Source of the DNA: Denitrovibrio sp.
GTDB lineage: Bacteria; Chrysiogenota; Deferribacteres; Deferribacterales; Geovibrionaceae
Length of the DNA: 64,000 nucleotides
Assembly: GCA_002869185.1 (NCBI GenBank)
Contig: PKTN01000010.1
Coordinates: 41,046 to 105,045 of the forward strand
Reading direction: 5' to 3'
Made by a program: the position numbers and the translations under genes. The notes beneath the pieces are model-generated. The model worked only from the letters and a program-made list of their open reading frames with translations, was not told the origin of the DNA and did not search any database. Below are positions 48,054-58,097 of the stretch, in pieces; within the stretch, counting starts at the first letter, position 1; each line of letters starts with the position of its first letter.

Positions 48054-49307
48054 GTGTCTATAGTAAGACCTTTAGCAGGAGTTAGATACAATCTTGAGGA
48101 AGTACTTCTCAAAAATGTAATCGCTCCGCCATACGACGTTATCTCACCAGAGATGAAAGAGCAACTTAAGGCTAAATGCCCACATAATGTTGTTACAATG
48201 GATCTGCCAGATGGGCAGGAAGAAAAATATGAAAATGCAGCTAGAATTTATAAGGAGCTTCTTGAGAAGAAAATCCTTGTAAAAGACGATAAGCCGTCCT
48301 TTTACGTGTATGAGCAAATATACGAATTTGGTGGCAAAGAGTATGTTCGTACAGGTTATGTTGGACTCTTGAAGCTTGAAGAGCTTGGGAAGGGGTCTGT
48401 TTATCCGCACGAGAAGACACTCTCTGGTCCTAAGAAAGATAGATACGAGCTTATGAAGGAGTGTAAAACTAACTTCAGCCAAATCTTTGGTCTTTATATG
48501 GACAAAGAAAACATGCTCAACTCTGCTTTTAATGATGCAAAAAAGAATATGCCTGCTTCATCTGCTGTTGATGAAGGCGGAGTAAAGAATACTTTATGGG
48601 CTGTCAATGATGATTCAGTTCACCTCATAGAAGACTTTATGAAAGATAAGGCAATATATATCGCTGATGGTCACCATAGATATGAGACTGCACTTGAGTA
48701 TCGTAACGCTATGCGTGAGCAGAATTGTGATGTACCTGGCGAAGAGAAGCCATATGATTACGTAATGATGATGTTTGTGAACTTCTATGATGAAGGTCTC
48801 AAAATCTTCCCTACTCACAGAGTAGTAGACGTAGAGCCAAACTTTGACATTGATGCATTCCTAAAGGATGTTTCAAAGGGTTACGATGTTGAAGCACTTG
48901 CTGATGAAGATGCTGCAAATGCATACATCAACAATGAAGAGAATGGCAGAACTATGGCTGTTTACTTTGATGGTAAATTCTATGGGCTTAAGGCTGATGA
49001 TGAGATCATTGAAAACCTTCACCCTGTTTACCGCAAAATTGATACATATCTCCTACAGAAGACACTCATGATCGATGTTCTTGGAATGTCAGAAGAGCAG
49101 ATTCTCATAAAAGAGGGTGTATACTTTGTTCAAACGATGGAAGCTATTAATAAATTAACAGCAGATAAAAAAGCTATGGCTTTTATGTTAAAAGGTGTTG
49201 ATATAGAAATAGTTAGAGAGATTTCTGAGAGTGGTCTTGTTATGCCACAGAAGTCTACATACTTCTATCCAAAACTTCAGACTGGTCTTGTAATAAACCA
49301 ATTTTAA
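48054..49307 (+). CDS. DUF1015 family protein
   Basis: A 417-residue cytosolic protein of unknown function. It shows the family's N-terminal PLAGVRYN...APPYDVI region, VYPHEKTLSGPKKDRYELMK and the highly conserved IADGHHRYETALEYRN. GTG start with CGGAGGACAA. It follows tyrS by 13 bp and ends at a strong terminator, so tyrS-DUF1015 is the last pair of this block. No catalytic role is assigned here. Confidence 0.9.
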   Translation: MSIVRPLAGVRYNLEEVLLKNVIAPPYDVISPEMKEQLKAKCPHNVVTMDLPDGQEEKYENAARIYKELLEKKILVKDDKPSFYVYEQIYEFGGKEYVRTGYVGLLKLEELGKGSVYPHEKTLSGPKKDRYELMKECKTNFSQIFGLYMDKENMLNSAFNDAKKNMPASSAVDEGGVKNTLWAVNDDSVHLIEDFMKDKAIYIADGHHRYETALEYRNAMREQNCDVPGEEKPYDYVMMMFVNFYDEGLKIFPTHRVVDVEPNFDIDAFLKDVSKGYDVEALADEDAANAYINNEENGRTMAVYFDGKFYGLKADDEIIENLHPVYRKIDTYLLQKTLMIDVLGMSEEQILIKEGVYFVQTMEAINKLTADKKAMAFMLKGVDIEIVREISESGLVMPQKSTYFYPKLQTGLVINQF

Positions 49308-49325
49308 TTGGATCAATAAATTCTT

Positions 49326-49358
49326 GGCTAACCCCTTGTGGGTTAGCCTTTTCTTTGT
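49326..49358 (+). terminator. intrinsic terminator after the DUF1015 gene
   Basis: GGCTAACCC/GGGTTAGCC with a five-base loop, then TTTTCTTT. Confidence 0.93.
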
Positions 49359-49471
49359 AGTTAGTATAACAATTAATTTTCCTCTTAAATAAATCACACA
49401 ATTATTTTATTGCTTATTTTAAAACAATGTAATAATTATATTTAATTGTTGTATAAACTATGGAGGAAATT

Positions 49472-50872
49472 ATGATTAGATTATTCACGCTCGCGTTGAT
49501 TCTATGTTTTACTGCGAGCATTTCATTCGCCGGCCATGTTGACACCTATGGTATCGGCTCTAAGGGAACATCTATGGGTGGCGCTATGACGGCTGCTACA
49601 GATGACGCATTCTCTGTCCACTACAATCCTGCGGCTATGTCTAGGATAAAAAAACGTACATTTGCTATAGGTTCTCACTTTGTCGACCCATCACTTAAAA
49701 TGGATCATTTTAATGTTGATGAGACATCTGCTTTTCCTATAAGCGATCTTGCTGGTAGCGATATCAAAGATAAGTCTCCACTCCTTATCGTTCCACATAT
49801 GGCTTATGTGCACCCACTTAACGAAAAAATGACTCTTGGGATTGCTTTTTATGTACCTTACGGACTTGATCTGAAATGGGACACTGATACAACAGCAAAC
49901 CCAGCAGCTATGAATACATTCCACTCATGGTACATGAGAGAAGTTATCACACCTTCTTTCTCCTACAAGGTGAATGACAAACTTTCACTTGGTTTTGGTA
50001 TATCTATTGGTAAAACTAAAGCTGGTGTTGAGAGAGTTAGATACGTACCTGATTTTATGAAATCCGCAGCAGCTTGGCAAACAGCTGGCTACACAGCTGT
50101 ACAGGCAGCAGGTGCAGCAGCAGCTTATACAGAGCTTGACGGAGCTCAGTACAAAACAGAGACAGAAGATGACTTTAACTATTCTTTTAATATTGGACTC
50201 TTATATGATGTTAATGAAAAACTCTCCTTCGGTGTTACATATAGAAGTAAATCAGATACAAAGATGGACGGAAACACAGATGTAACTCCTGATATGGCTA
50301 TCTGGACAAACCAAAATGTTGATGCATCTGTAGAGATTGATACTCCTGATCAGCTTTCTTTTGGTGTTCAGTACAAGCCAATTCCAAAGTGGAGCATAAG
50401 TGCTGACCTTACTAGAACATGGTGGGGAGCTGTTAAAAGCTACACTGTAGCATTTGAAGACCCATTTATGGCTACTTCTGGTCTTTCTGCTGGAGCAGAT
50501 GAAGAGCACTTCGAAAGAAACTGGAAAGATACATGGACTTACAGAATAGGTACAGAGTACAAGCTTAATAAGATGATAGATCTTCGTGCTGGTTACTATT
50601 ACGACCCTACTGTCGTTCCTAATGATACATTTGACGTTCTATGGCCTGACTCAGATAAACACGTTTTCTCTGGTGGTCTTGGTCTTAACTTCGAAAAGGT
50701 ATCAGTCGATTTCGTACTTCAGTACATCAGAATTTCTACTGTTAACATTAATGGCGAATCTGAAAACCTTAATGATTCATACACAAGACCTGGCGTACAC
50801 GTTGGAGAGGTTGATGCGAAAGCTTCAGGCTCCATCCTCGGCTATGGTGTGACTGTTTCATATAAGTTCTAA
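49472..50872 (+). CDS. FadL/TodX-type outer membrane transport protein
   Basis: Outer-membrane beta-barrel for uptake of long-chain fatty acids or aromatic hydrocarbons. 466 residues after choosing the ATG at 49472, which has GGAGGAAATT directly before it; the ATG at 49460 would put that ribosome site inside the gene. Signal peptide to about residue 20 (SISFA), the N-terminal hatch sequence (GSKGTSMGGAMTAATDDAFS, VHYNPAAMSRI), and a C-terminal aromatic residue (YGVTVSYKF) for BAM recognition. It has its own -10-like TATAAA at 49452. Terminator follows. Confidence 0.92.
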   Translation: MIRLFTLALILCFTASISFAGHVDTYGIGSKGTSMGGAMTAATDDAFSVHYNPAAMSRIKKRTFAIGSHFVDPSLKMDHFNVDETSAFPISDLAGSDIKDKSPLLIVPHMAYVHPLNEKMTLGIAFYVPYGLDLKWDTDTTANPAAMNTFHSWYMREVITPSFSYKVNDKLSLGFGISIGKTKAGVERVRYVPDFMKSAAAWQTAGYTAVQAAGAAAAYTELDGAQYKTETEDDFNYSFNIGLLYDVNEKLSFGVTYRSKSDTKMDGNTDVTPDMAIWTNQNVDASVEIDTPDQLSFGVQYKPIPKWSISADLTRTWWGAVKSYTVAFEDPFMATSGLSAGADEEHFERNWKDTWTYRIGTEYKLNKMIDLRAGYYYDPTVVPNDTFDVLWPDSDKHVFSGGLGLNFEKVSVDFVLQYIRISTVNINGESENLNDSYTRPGVHVGEVDAKASGSILGYGVTVSYKF

Positions 50873-50883
50873 TTAGCTAATAA

Positions 50884-50920
50884 TAGCGGTCTCTGGCATA
50901 GCTTGGGACCGCTTTTCTCT
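50884..50920 (+). terminator. intrinsic terminator after the FadL-type gene
   Basis: AGCGGTC/GACCGCT stem with a 16-base loop and TTTTCTCT tail. Confidence 0.85.
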
Positions 50921-51001
50921 CCTTTCTTTTATTTTCACTTCCATTAAGTTTTTCATTTTAGTAATATTGAATCAGAACGATTGTATTATTAGGTATTATA
51001 T

Positions 51002-51868
51002 ATGATTTCTAGAAGAGGTTTTTTAAAGCTTTCACTTTCTGCTGCGGCTTTATCTGCTATCCCAACTGAGGTGCATGCATTTTCAGGTTATGGCTATAGC
51101 AAACCTACACCTATCAGAGATTTCCAATCCGTTCGTGCTGATTCTATGTTTACTTCCAGAGATTATTTTGAAAAGATTCGCAAGTTTAACCACGCATTCA
51201 AAGATGATGTAATTGCTTCTCCCACTGAGCTCGAGCTTATTAAATCATGCTGCCGTAAGACAAATTCAATTATGCGTTACGTCGGTTTTGGTAATTTTAA
51301 TGTTCTTAATTTCGATGACGCTCTGAAATACTCAAACAACATTGACACACTCAAGCCATTTACTCAGGCAGAGCTTGATTACATAGAAATGCTTTTCAAC
51401 AGACCTGCATCTGATTACGGATTTTTTGGTGAGAAAATATTTAAAAATCTTACTGACAAGGTTGATGTTTCCAAAATGGTCAAGATTCCAAGAAGCGGGC
51501 ATTATGTTTATAAAAGTGAATCTCTCAGTACTTATCAAAAAATTACTGCTGAGATGGGATCATTAACTCTGACATCTGGCGTCAGGAGTGTAGTTAAACA
51601 GATGCATCTATTTCTCAGTAAGGCAGTGGAGACTAAAGGAAACTTATCGATGGCATCTAGGTCGATAGCTCCTGTGGGGTATTCATATCATGGAATAGGT
51701 GATTTTGACGTTGGTATAAAGGGTTGGGGATTTGCTAACTTTACGGATAAGTTCGCTACGACTGACGAATATTCAAGGCTGATGAAAAGTGGCTATATGC
51801 GGATTAGATATGATCGAAAAAACCCATATGGCGTACGTTTTGAACCTTGGCATGTTAAGGTAGTATAA
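51002..51868 (+). CDS. Tat-exported VanY/DacB-type M15 peptidase
   Basis: Predicted periplasmic zinc D,D-carboxypeptidase trimming peptidoglycan, 288 residues. A twin-arginine signal (SRRGFLKL then an Ala-rich stretch to about 25) starts it. The C-terminal M15 domain (about 178-288) has the usual SGVRSVVKQ, zinc ligands His and Asp in YHGIGDFDVG, WGFANFTDKFATT and a final His in EPWHVK. Transport of a zinc peptidase by Tat, in folded state, is unusual for this family. The middle part (about 35-170) is not recognised. Followed 2 bp later by the YihY-CNB gene, so they may be one operon. Confidence 0.87.
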   Translation: MISRRGFLKLSLSAAALSAIPTEVHAFSGYGYSKPTPIRDFQSVRADSMFTSRDYFEKIRKFNHAFKDDVIASPTELELIKSCCRKTNSIMRYVGFGNFNVLNFDDALKYSNNIDTLKPFTQAELDYIEMLFNRPASDYGFFGEKIFKNLTDKVDVSKMVKIPRSGHYVYKSESLSTYQKITAEMGSLTLTSGVRSVVKQMHLFLSKAVETKGNLSMASRSIAPVGYSYHGIGDFDVGIKGWGFANFTDKFATTDEYSRLMKSGYMRIRYDRKNPYGVRFEPWHVKVV

Positions 51869-51870
51869 AC

Positions 51871-53148
51871 GTGTGGTATAAGCGTATGTTGATTAGGATG
51901 GCGAATCCTGAGAAATATATCTTAGACTTCATTCAGAAATTGAACCTAACGTATTCATTCTTCTTGCAAAACGAACTTAGAAATCATGCGGCCGCTGGTG
52001 CTTACTATATGCTCCTTTCTCTCATTCCACTTATCCTGTTATTAGTTTACATATTTGATACTTTTTTAGTGAATTATCCTAGTTTTTCTCAGGACCTATT
52101 CACGGTTCTTTCTATATTTAACGAAAATTTATCCCCTGAAATGTTTGACAAGCTTGGTATCTCCAAAAAAGCTGGAAGTGCAATTGGGTTATTCGGTTTA
52201 GTGAACTTATTGTTTAGTAGTAGGTTGATACTATCTTCTATACAGAGGGCTTTTGGAGTTATTTTTCCAGCTGAAAAAAGACGCAATTTCCTTATGGAGA
52301 ATTTTATATCATTAGGGATTATCCCTGTAGTATTCGTGATAGTTCTGATAGTGGGAGTTCTCAGTTCTACTAAGTTAATACTTTTTAAATACCTTCAGAT
52401 TAATGGTGTTAGTACTTATTATATTGAACCAATAATTAATGTCGCTTCTTATGTTATTCCAGGTGTAATTGCATTTATTGTAGTGTATTTCACCTATAGA
52501 TACTTACCGATGAAACGTCCTAGCAGTCGGAGCGCTATAAAAGGCTCAGTGTTGTTTCTTGTTGTGTTTGTTCTAGCGCGTTTTTTGGCATATAGCATAA
52601 TTAAAAACATAGCATCAAACACCGCATATGGACTTATTGGTAGTCTGATAGTGGTTCTCGTGTGGTAATATATTGTTTTTCTGCTATTCTTTTTTTGTGC
52701 TCAATACGTGTTTGTAACCTACAGAGCAGACATTCTTATTTTGAATAAGCTTTTTAGTGATACTAGACCGTCGAATAAGTTTATTATTTTAAATAAAAAA
52801 ATACTAGAAAAATATACTAGAGAGATTGACAAGGGTGAAGTGCTGTTCAACCTAGGAGACGACTCAGACTCAGTTTATTATCTGATGAATGGGGAACTTG
52901 ACGTTATAGTTAGGGATAAGAACATAGGAAATATAACTGAAGGTGAGGTATTTGGTGAGATGGCACATCTTACAGGAGAGGTCCGTAGCGCAACGGTTAA
53001 AGCAAAAATCGATAGTGAGTTAATTATCCTGCCTGCAAAGGTATTTGATGAGATAATAAAGGATAACCCTGAGCTTTCTAGAAGACTTATGCAGACGCTT
53101 TGTGAGCGACTTAAAAAGGCTCAGTTTATGGGACGGTTCTCTGGCTAG
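51871..53148 (+). pseudogene. YihY-family membrane protein fused to a cyclic-nucleotide-binding domain, interrupted by one in-frame TAA
   Basis: 426 codons. The N-terminal part is a YihY/UPF0761 (former RNase BN) protein with six membrane helices (for example HAAAGAYYMLLSLIPLILLL). TAA at 52666-52668 lies in the last helix, between SLIVVLVW and YIVFLLFFFCAQ; homologues have an aliphatic or aromatic residue there, so TTA or TAC/TAT is the likely original, not Glu. The same frame continues through the helix to a cytosolic CNB domain (about 310-420) with the phosphate-binding cassette GEVFGEMAHLTGEVRSATV. GTG start. Such a fusion is not one I know as common. A ligand (cAMP or cGMP) is an inference from the cassette with its Arg. 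Confidence 0.85.
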
Positions 53149-53277
53149 CAAAGTTTGCACCTTGAGGCTTACTTCGTGAGGACGGTTTGTAATTCCACTC
53201 ATTTCAGCTCAAAACACGGCACAGATAAAATAAATTGTCATAAAGCCTCCATTACTCCATTTTTTTACAATATTTCA

Positions 53278-53306
53278 TTGACATAGAAACAACTTTCACC
53301 TATAAA
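53278..53306 (+). promoter_or_regulatory. strong sigma-70-type promoter of the ffh operon
   Basis: TTGACA, 17 bp, TATAAA; exact -35 consensus and optimal spacing. The expected start near 53313 leaves a short leader before ffh. Confidence 0.8.
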
Positions 53307-53345
53307 TCTTAGTTCACCCTTATAGATACAGGTGCGTGTAAAATT

Positions 53346-54698
53346 ATGTTTGCTACATTAAACGATAAACTAAACGCTGTCTTTTCTAAAATGAAAAAAC
53401 AGGTCCGAATTGATGACGAGAATATTAACGAAGCCTTAAAACAGGTCCGTATGGCTCTGCTTGAGGCTGATGTAAACTTTAAAGTGGTAAAAACCTTCAT
53501 AAGCAATGTTCGTGAGAAGGCTCTTGGTGAAGAGGTTAATAAAAGCCTTACACCAGATCAGGTTTTCATTAAGATTGTAAATGATGAGCTTGTCGAGATT
53601 CTTGGCGGAAAAGATTATAAAGAAGCCAAAATTAGACTTAGCTCTAACCCTCCAACAGTTATAATGATGGCGGGTCTTCAAGGTTCTGGTAAGACAACGT
53701 CTGCTGGAAAATTGGCGAACTTTTTTATGAAGCAAGGCAAATCGGTGCTCATGGTGGCTGGCGATATTTATCGTCCTGCGGCAATAGACCAACTTGAGAC
53801 ACTGGGCAAACAACTTAGCTGTGATGTCTATTCAGACAGAGAGTGTAAGGATGCGGTTAAGATCGCCTCTGACGGACTCGCAAAAGCTAAGGCGACTGCC
53901 AAAGATATATTGATAGTGGACACAGCCGGACGACTACACATCGACGAAGAGTTGATGGAAGAGCTCGTACGCACTAAAGACGCTGTGGAGCCTGATGAAG
54001 TCCTCTTTGTGGCTGATGCTATGACTGGTCAGGATGCTGTAAATGTTGCGAAAAGCTTCAATGAGCATCTTGATGCGACTGGTATTATCCTGACAAAGAT
54101 GGATGGTGATGCACGTGGTGGTGCTGCACTCTCCATTAAGGAAGTCACAGGCAAACCTCTTAAGTTCATAGGTACAGGTGAGAAACTCACAGAGTTTGAG
54201 CAATTCTATCCTGATCGTATGGCTTCCAGAATTCTCGGAATGGGTGATATTGTTACGCTTGTTGAGCGTGCTCAAGAATCCATAGACGAGGGTGATGCTG
54301 AGGAAATGGCCGCCAAAATGGCCAAGCATGGACTCGACTTCGAAGATATGTTGAAGCAGTTCAAAATGATAAAGAAAATGGGGTCAATGGATAGTATCCT
54401 GCGTATGATTCCTGGGCTCGGTAACACCAACATGGGCGAGATTGATGATGGTCAGTTTAAGAAAATTGAAGCTATTATCTTCTCCATGACTAAAAAAGAG
54501 CGCAAAAGTGCCAAAATCCTGAACTCTAGCCGTAAAAAGCGTATTGCAAGGGGTAGCGGAACACAAGTTGCTGATGTTAACAGACTCGTCAACCAGCTGA
54601 ATCAGATGAACAAAATGATGAAGCAGATGAAGAAGAAACTCGGTGGCTCTAACAAACTTAACCCAGCCATGATGAAAGATTTCATGAAGATGAGATAA
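53346..54698 (+). CDS. ffh: signal recognition particle protein Ffh
   Basis: SRP GTPase that binds 4.5S RNA and targets nascent membrane proteins, 450 residues. N domain (1-90), G domain with GLQGSGKTTSAG at 110-121, DTAGRLHID, TKMDGDARGGAAL, and the Met-rich M domain (MNKMMKQMKKK) with the RNA-binding GSMDSILRMIPGL and RKKRIARGSG. No frame damage. First gene of the ffh-rpsP-khpA-rimM-trmD-rplS cluster. Confidence 0.97.
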   Translation: MFATLNDKLNAVFSKMKKQVRIDDENINEALKQVRMALLEADVNFKVVKTFISNVREKALGEEVNKSLTPDQVFIKIVNDELVEILGGKDYKEAKIRLSSNPPTVIMMAGLQGSGKTTSAGKLANFFMKQGKSVLMVAGDIYRPAAIDQLETLGKQLSCDVYSDRECKDAVKIASDGLAKAKATAKDILIVDTAGRLHIDEELMEELVRTKDAVEPDEVLFVADAMTGQDAVNVAKSFNEHLDATGIILTKMDGDARGGAALSIKEVTGKPLKFIGTGEKLTEFEQFYPDRMASRILGMGDIVTLVERAQESIDEGDAEEMAAKMAKHGLDFEDMLKQFKMIKKMGSMDSILRMIPGLGNTNMGEIDDGQFKKIEAIIFSMTKKERKSAKILNSSRKKRIARGSGTQVADVNRLVNQLNQMNKMMKQMKKKLGGSNKLNPAMMKDFMKMR

Positions 54699-54785
54699 GG
54701 GCTGGTCGTTTTGGAAAATTAATCAGTCGCTAATAAGCAACTGACGAAAGAATTATAAAATATAAATATTACGAGGTAATATCAC

Positions 54786-55052
54786 GTGGCTACTAAAATA
54801 AGACTTATGAGACTCGGTCGTAAAAAAAGACCTTTTTACAGAATTGTTGTTTGTGACAGCAGAGAGAGACGTAACGGTAATTTTATCGAAATACTCGGAT
54901 ACTACAACCCTATGCCAGAGGTTGCAGAAATCAAAATAGACGAAGAGAAAGCTCTTGGATGGCTCCAGACTGGTGCTCAGCCAACAGATACTGTTAGAAG
55001 CATCCTTTCTAAACAAGGTGTAATGACTAAGTATCACGAATCTAGGAAGTAA
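54786..55052 (+). CDS. rpsP: 30S ribosomal protein S16
   Basis: 88 residues with the family N-terminus [20 protein letters not shown] and the C-terminal [21 protein letters not shown] start with GAGGT upstream. Typical neighbour of ffh. Confidence 0.97.
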   Translation: MATKIRLMRLGRKKRPFYRIVVCDSRERRNGNFIEILGYYNPMPEVAEIKIDEEKALGWLQTGAQPTDTVRSILSKQGVMTKYHESRK

Positions 55053-55071
55053 TTTCCAACTGAGGTAAACC

Positions 55072-55302
55072 ATGAAAGAGCTTGTAGAATTTATAGCTAG
55101 ATCGCTTGTTGACCATCCTGATTCAGTTAATCTGACTGAGGTAGAGGGCGAAAAAGCATCCATAATCGAACTTAGAGTAGATCAATCTGACCTAGGTAAA
55201 GTTATCGGAAAGCAGGGACGCACAGCCAAAGCTATCAGGACTATCCTGAATGCATCTGGTATCAAAAGCGGAAAGAAGGTCGTTCTCGATATCGTCGAGT
55301 AA
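55072..55302 (+). CDS. khpA: KH-domain RNA-binding protein KhpA
   Basis: 76 residues with a single type II KH domain; the GxxG RNA-binding loop is [14 protein letters not shown] (about 46-59). KhpA pairs with KhpB (Jag) and binds many RNAs. It sits between rpsP and rimM as in most bacteria. RBS GAGG. Confidence 0.93.
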   Translation: MKELVEFIARSLVDHPDSVNLTEVEGEKASIIELRVDQSDLGKVIGKQGRTAKAIRTILNASGIKSGKKVVLDIVE

Positions 55303-55367
55303 GACATAACTAGCAAAGGTCACTTAGAGTGGCTAATTAATGAGCAATAGCTCACTTGGCATGGTTG

Positions 55368-55880
55368 ATGAATTTTATAAGAGTCGGAAAAATTGTTAAT
55401 ACACACGGACTTGACGGAGATCTGGTTATGCAGTTCAGAACAGAGAGTCCTGAGATTTTCGATGATATGCAGTATATGATGTTCGCTCGAGAAGGGGACG
55501 TAAAAGCCTCTCTAGAGATAGAATATATGGAGGACTACAAAGGGATGGCCCTGGTAGGACTTGTCGGAGTCGAAGACGTCGACGCTGCAAAAAAATATAA
55601 GGGGATGGACGTTGTTGTCCCTGAAGACACTATACCAGAGGCAGAAGAAGGAACAATTTATTGGTCCGATCTGGTTGGGTGTCCGGTGTTTGACATAGCT
55701 GGTGTTGAGGTTGGTACGCTTGATGACTATTTGGAAGCAGGCGCAACAGAGGTCTTTCGTATCAAATGCGAAGATGGCTTTTACCTCATATCCAATAATA
55801 TAGACCATGTTTTAGAGATAAATGTGAAAGATAAAAAATTGGTTGTTGATAGGGTTGGATTGGTCAGTGAAGAAGTATAA
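55368..55880 (+). CDS. rimM: 16S rRNA processing protein RimM
   Basis: 30S maturation factor, 170 residues, with the N-terminal beta-barrel (VGKIVNTHGLDGDLVMQ) and C-terminal PRC barrel (YWSDLVGCPVFD... TEVFRI). The chosen ATG at 55368 gives the family's start; a TTG at 55356 is in frame and has no better ribosome site. A TGAGC-AATA-GCTCA hairpin (55340-55353) lies just upstream and could mask initiation. Overlaps trmD by 14 bp. Confidence 0.92.
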   Translation: MNFIRVGKIVNTHGLDGDLVMQFRTESPEIFDDMQYMMFAREGDVKASLEIEYMEDYKGMALVGLVGVEDVDAAKKYKGMDVVVPEDTIPEAEEGTIYWSDLVGCPVFDIAGVEVGTLDDYLEAGATEVFRIKCEDGFYLISNNIDHVLEINVKDKKLVVDRVGLVSEEV

Positions 55881-57144
55881 CATACTCACAATATTCCCTG
55901 ACATGTTTCGTGATCCTTTCGCGTTGGGTGTGCTTAGCAAGGCAATAGACTCAGGCTTTTTTCAGGTTAACCCTGTGGACGTCAGAGACTACACAGCAGA
56001 TAAGCACAGAACAACAGACGACTACCAGTATGGCGGTGGACAAGGACTTCTTATGAAAGTTGAGCCTATCCACAAGGCCGTAGAAGATATAAAGCAGAAA
56101 CAGGGCGGCACTAGAGTGATACTTATGGACCCGCGTGGTAAAAGGTTCACTCAGGAAGATGCCGAAAGACTCAAAGAGTATGACAGCCTCACTTTCGTTT
56201 GCGGACGATACGAGGGTGTTGACGAAAGGGTAGTAGACCTTGTAGTTGATGAATCATTATCATTGGGCGACTTCGTTCTCACAGGCGGAGAATTTGCTTC
56301 GATGGTTATGGTAGACGCTATTGCAAGACTTTTACCTGGTGTGCTTGGTGACGAGAACTCTCCGTTAGAGGAATCGCATCAATCAGGCCTACTTGAGCAT
56401 CCGCATTACACCAGACCTGCAGAGTACGAAGGTGCAGAAGTACCAGAGATTCTACTCTCAGGAAATCACGGTGCAATTGATAAGTGGCGACGCGAAAAAT
56501 CGTTGGCACTAACTAAAAAATGCAGACCTGATATGTTAAAAACTGCGAACCTAAGTGATGAAGATAAAATTTATCTTGACACTTTGGGTAAAAAGAAGAA
56601 AATATACGTCGCTTTGCTTCACTATCCTATGAAGGATAAAGAGAAGGAGAATGTTGCCACTTCGATTACGAATATGGACCTTCACGACATCTCCAGAAGC
56701 TGTACTACATATGATGTAAAAAAATATTATGTAGTTACACCCCTTAAGGCTAAAAGAGAGATAGCTTCCCGGGTTATCAAACATTGGCTTGAGGGCTACG
56801 GAGCAACGTACAACGTAAACAGAAAGCAGGCTTTCGGAGGCACACACCTCATGGATGGACTGCTGGACGCAATTGCGGATATCGAAAAGGAAGAGGGTGT
56901 TAGACCTGTTATTGTGGCTACTACAGCCAGAGATAGCAGAGCAAATATTGACTTCCAAGAGATGTCAGCTTTGTCTGAGGATAAACCTTGCCTGATCATT
57001 TTTGGTACAGGGTGGGGATTTACCGAAGATATTTTTAAAATGTCTGACAGAGTACTTAAACCTATAGACGGTGCAGGAAATTTCAACCACCTCTCGGTCA
57101 GAAGTGCTGTGGCAATAATATTAGATAGAATTTATAGTTTTTAG
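55867..57144 (+). CDS. trmD: tRNA (guanine37-N1)-methyltransferase TrmD fused to a second SPOUT methyltransferase domain
   Basis: N-terminal TrmD (about 1-240): TIFPDMFRDPFALGVLSKAI, the SAM-binding trefoil knot GRYEGVDERV and LGDFVLTGGE, and the family AIARLLPGVLGD. A second domain (about 241-425), beginning KKKKIYVALLHYPM, is of the SPOUT COG4752 type, with a knot region FGTGWGF. The two together (425 residues) form a bifunctional enzyme; the second substrate is unknown. Start GTG at 55867 is within the rimM end, GGATTGG upstream; TTG at 55843 is the longest option. A fusion of this kind is known to me in some deep-branching bacteria. Confidence 0.92.
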   Translation: MKKYNILTIFPDMFRDPFALGVLSKAIDSGFFQVNPVDVRDYTADKHRTTDDYQYGGGQGLLMKVEPIHKAVEDIKQKQGGTRVILMDPRGKRFTQEDAERLKEYDSLTFVCGRYEGVDERVVDLVVDESLSLGDFVLTGGEFASMVMVDAIARLLPGVLGDENSPLEESHQSGLLEHPHYTRPAEYEGAEVPEILLSGNHGAIDKWRREKSLALTKKCRPDMLKTANLSDEDKIYLDTLGKKKKIYVALLHYPMKDKEKENVATSITNMDLHDISRSCTTYDVKKYYVVTPLKAKREIASRVIKHWLEGYGATYNVNRKQAFGGTHLMDGLLDAIADIEKEEGVRPVIVATTARDSRANIDFQEMSALSEDKPCLIIFGTGWGFTEDIFKMSDRVLKPIDGAGNFNHLSVRSAVAIILDRIYSF

Positions 57145-57156
57145 GAGGACTTTTCG

Positions 57157-57513
57157 ATGAAGAATAAATTGATCGAATCTGTTGAAGCACAATTCAGCAC
57201 AAAAGAGCTTCCAGAGTTCCGTGCTGGCGACACAGTCAAAGTTCACTTCAGAATCATTGAAGGAACTAAAGAGCGTGTTCAGGTATACGAAGGACTTGTG
57301 CTCAAGATTCATAATGCTCAATCAAACTCTACTTTTACAGTTAGAAAGATGGTTGGCGATATCGGTGTAGAGAGAATATTCCCATTTTACTCACCAAAAA
57401 TCGATAAACTCGAGGTTGTGAGAAAAGGACGCGTGCGTCAGGCTAGACTCTACTACATGAGAGAGCTTCGCGGTAAGGCTGCGAGAATCAAAGAAAGAAG
57501 AAAGGGCTTCTAG
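57157..57513 (+). CDS. rplS: 50S ribosomal protein L19
   Basis: 118 residues. [22 protein letters not shown] at the start and [22 protein letters not shown] are family signatures. RBS GGAGG. End of the ffh cluster. Confidence 0.97.
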   Translation: MKNKLIESVEAQFSTKELPEFRAGDTVKVHFRIIEGTKERVQVYEGLVLKIHNAQSNSTFTVRKMVGDIGVERIFPFYSPKIDKLEVVRKGRVRQARLYYMRELRGKAARIKERRKGF

Positions 57514-57597
57514 TTTAAAATTGTTAATTAGGTCGCGTTATTTTATGAGCGTATACACTCAATCTACCTAGATTAATGTGTCGCAGATAGAAAACAC

Positions 57598-57626
57598 TTG
57601 ACATTAGACTGCAATTTTAATAAAAA
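57598..57626 (+). promoter_or_regulatory. candidate rplM promoter
   Basis: TTGACA -35 box with 17 bp to TAAAAA; the -10 is poor and an alternative TAATAA is 14 bp away. Lies 30 bp before rplM in a 144-bp gap. Confidence 0.4.
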
Positions 57627-57657
57627 AGAAGGCTTACTGTTACACGAGGTAATGTAA

Positions 57658-58086
57658 ATGAAGACGTATTGGGCAAAACCCGACGAAATAGAAAAAAAAT
57701 GGTTCGTACTTGACGCTGATAATAAAATTCTCGGCCGTCTTGCTACAGAGGTTGCTACTATCCTTATGGGTAAGCATAAACCTACATACACACCATCTAT
57801 AGACACTGGCGATTTTATCGTTATAGTTAACGCAGAGAAATTTGCTGTTACTGGTTCTAAGATGGACGACAAAATTTACTACAGACACTCAGGCTACCTT
57901 GGTGGACTTAAAGAGAGAACTCTTAAAGAGAAACTCGAAAAGAAACCAGAAGAAGTCATCAGAATGGCTGTTAGAAGAATGCTCCCTAAAACAAAAATGG
58001 GTAGAGCAATGATTAAAAAGCTTAAGATCTACACAGGCTCAGAGCACCCACACGCTGCTCAGAACCCTGAAGTTCTTGAGATTTAA
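57658..58086 (+). CDS. rplM: 50S ribosomal protein L13
   Basis: 142 residues; family motifs [20 protein letters not shown] and [29 protein letters not shown]. Forms the usual rplM-rpsI pair with the next gene. Confidence 0.97.
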   Translation: MKTYWAKPDEIEKKWFVLDADNKILGRLATEVATILMGKHKPTYTPSIDTGDFIVIVNAEKFAVTGSKMDDKIYYRHSGYLGGLKERTLKEKLEKKPEEVIRMAVRRMLPKTKMGRAMIKKLKIYTGSEHPHAAQNPEVLEI

Positions 58087-58097
58087 GGAGATTATTG

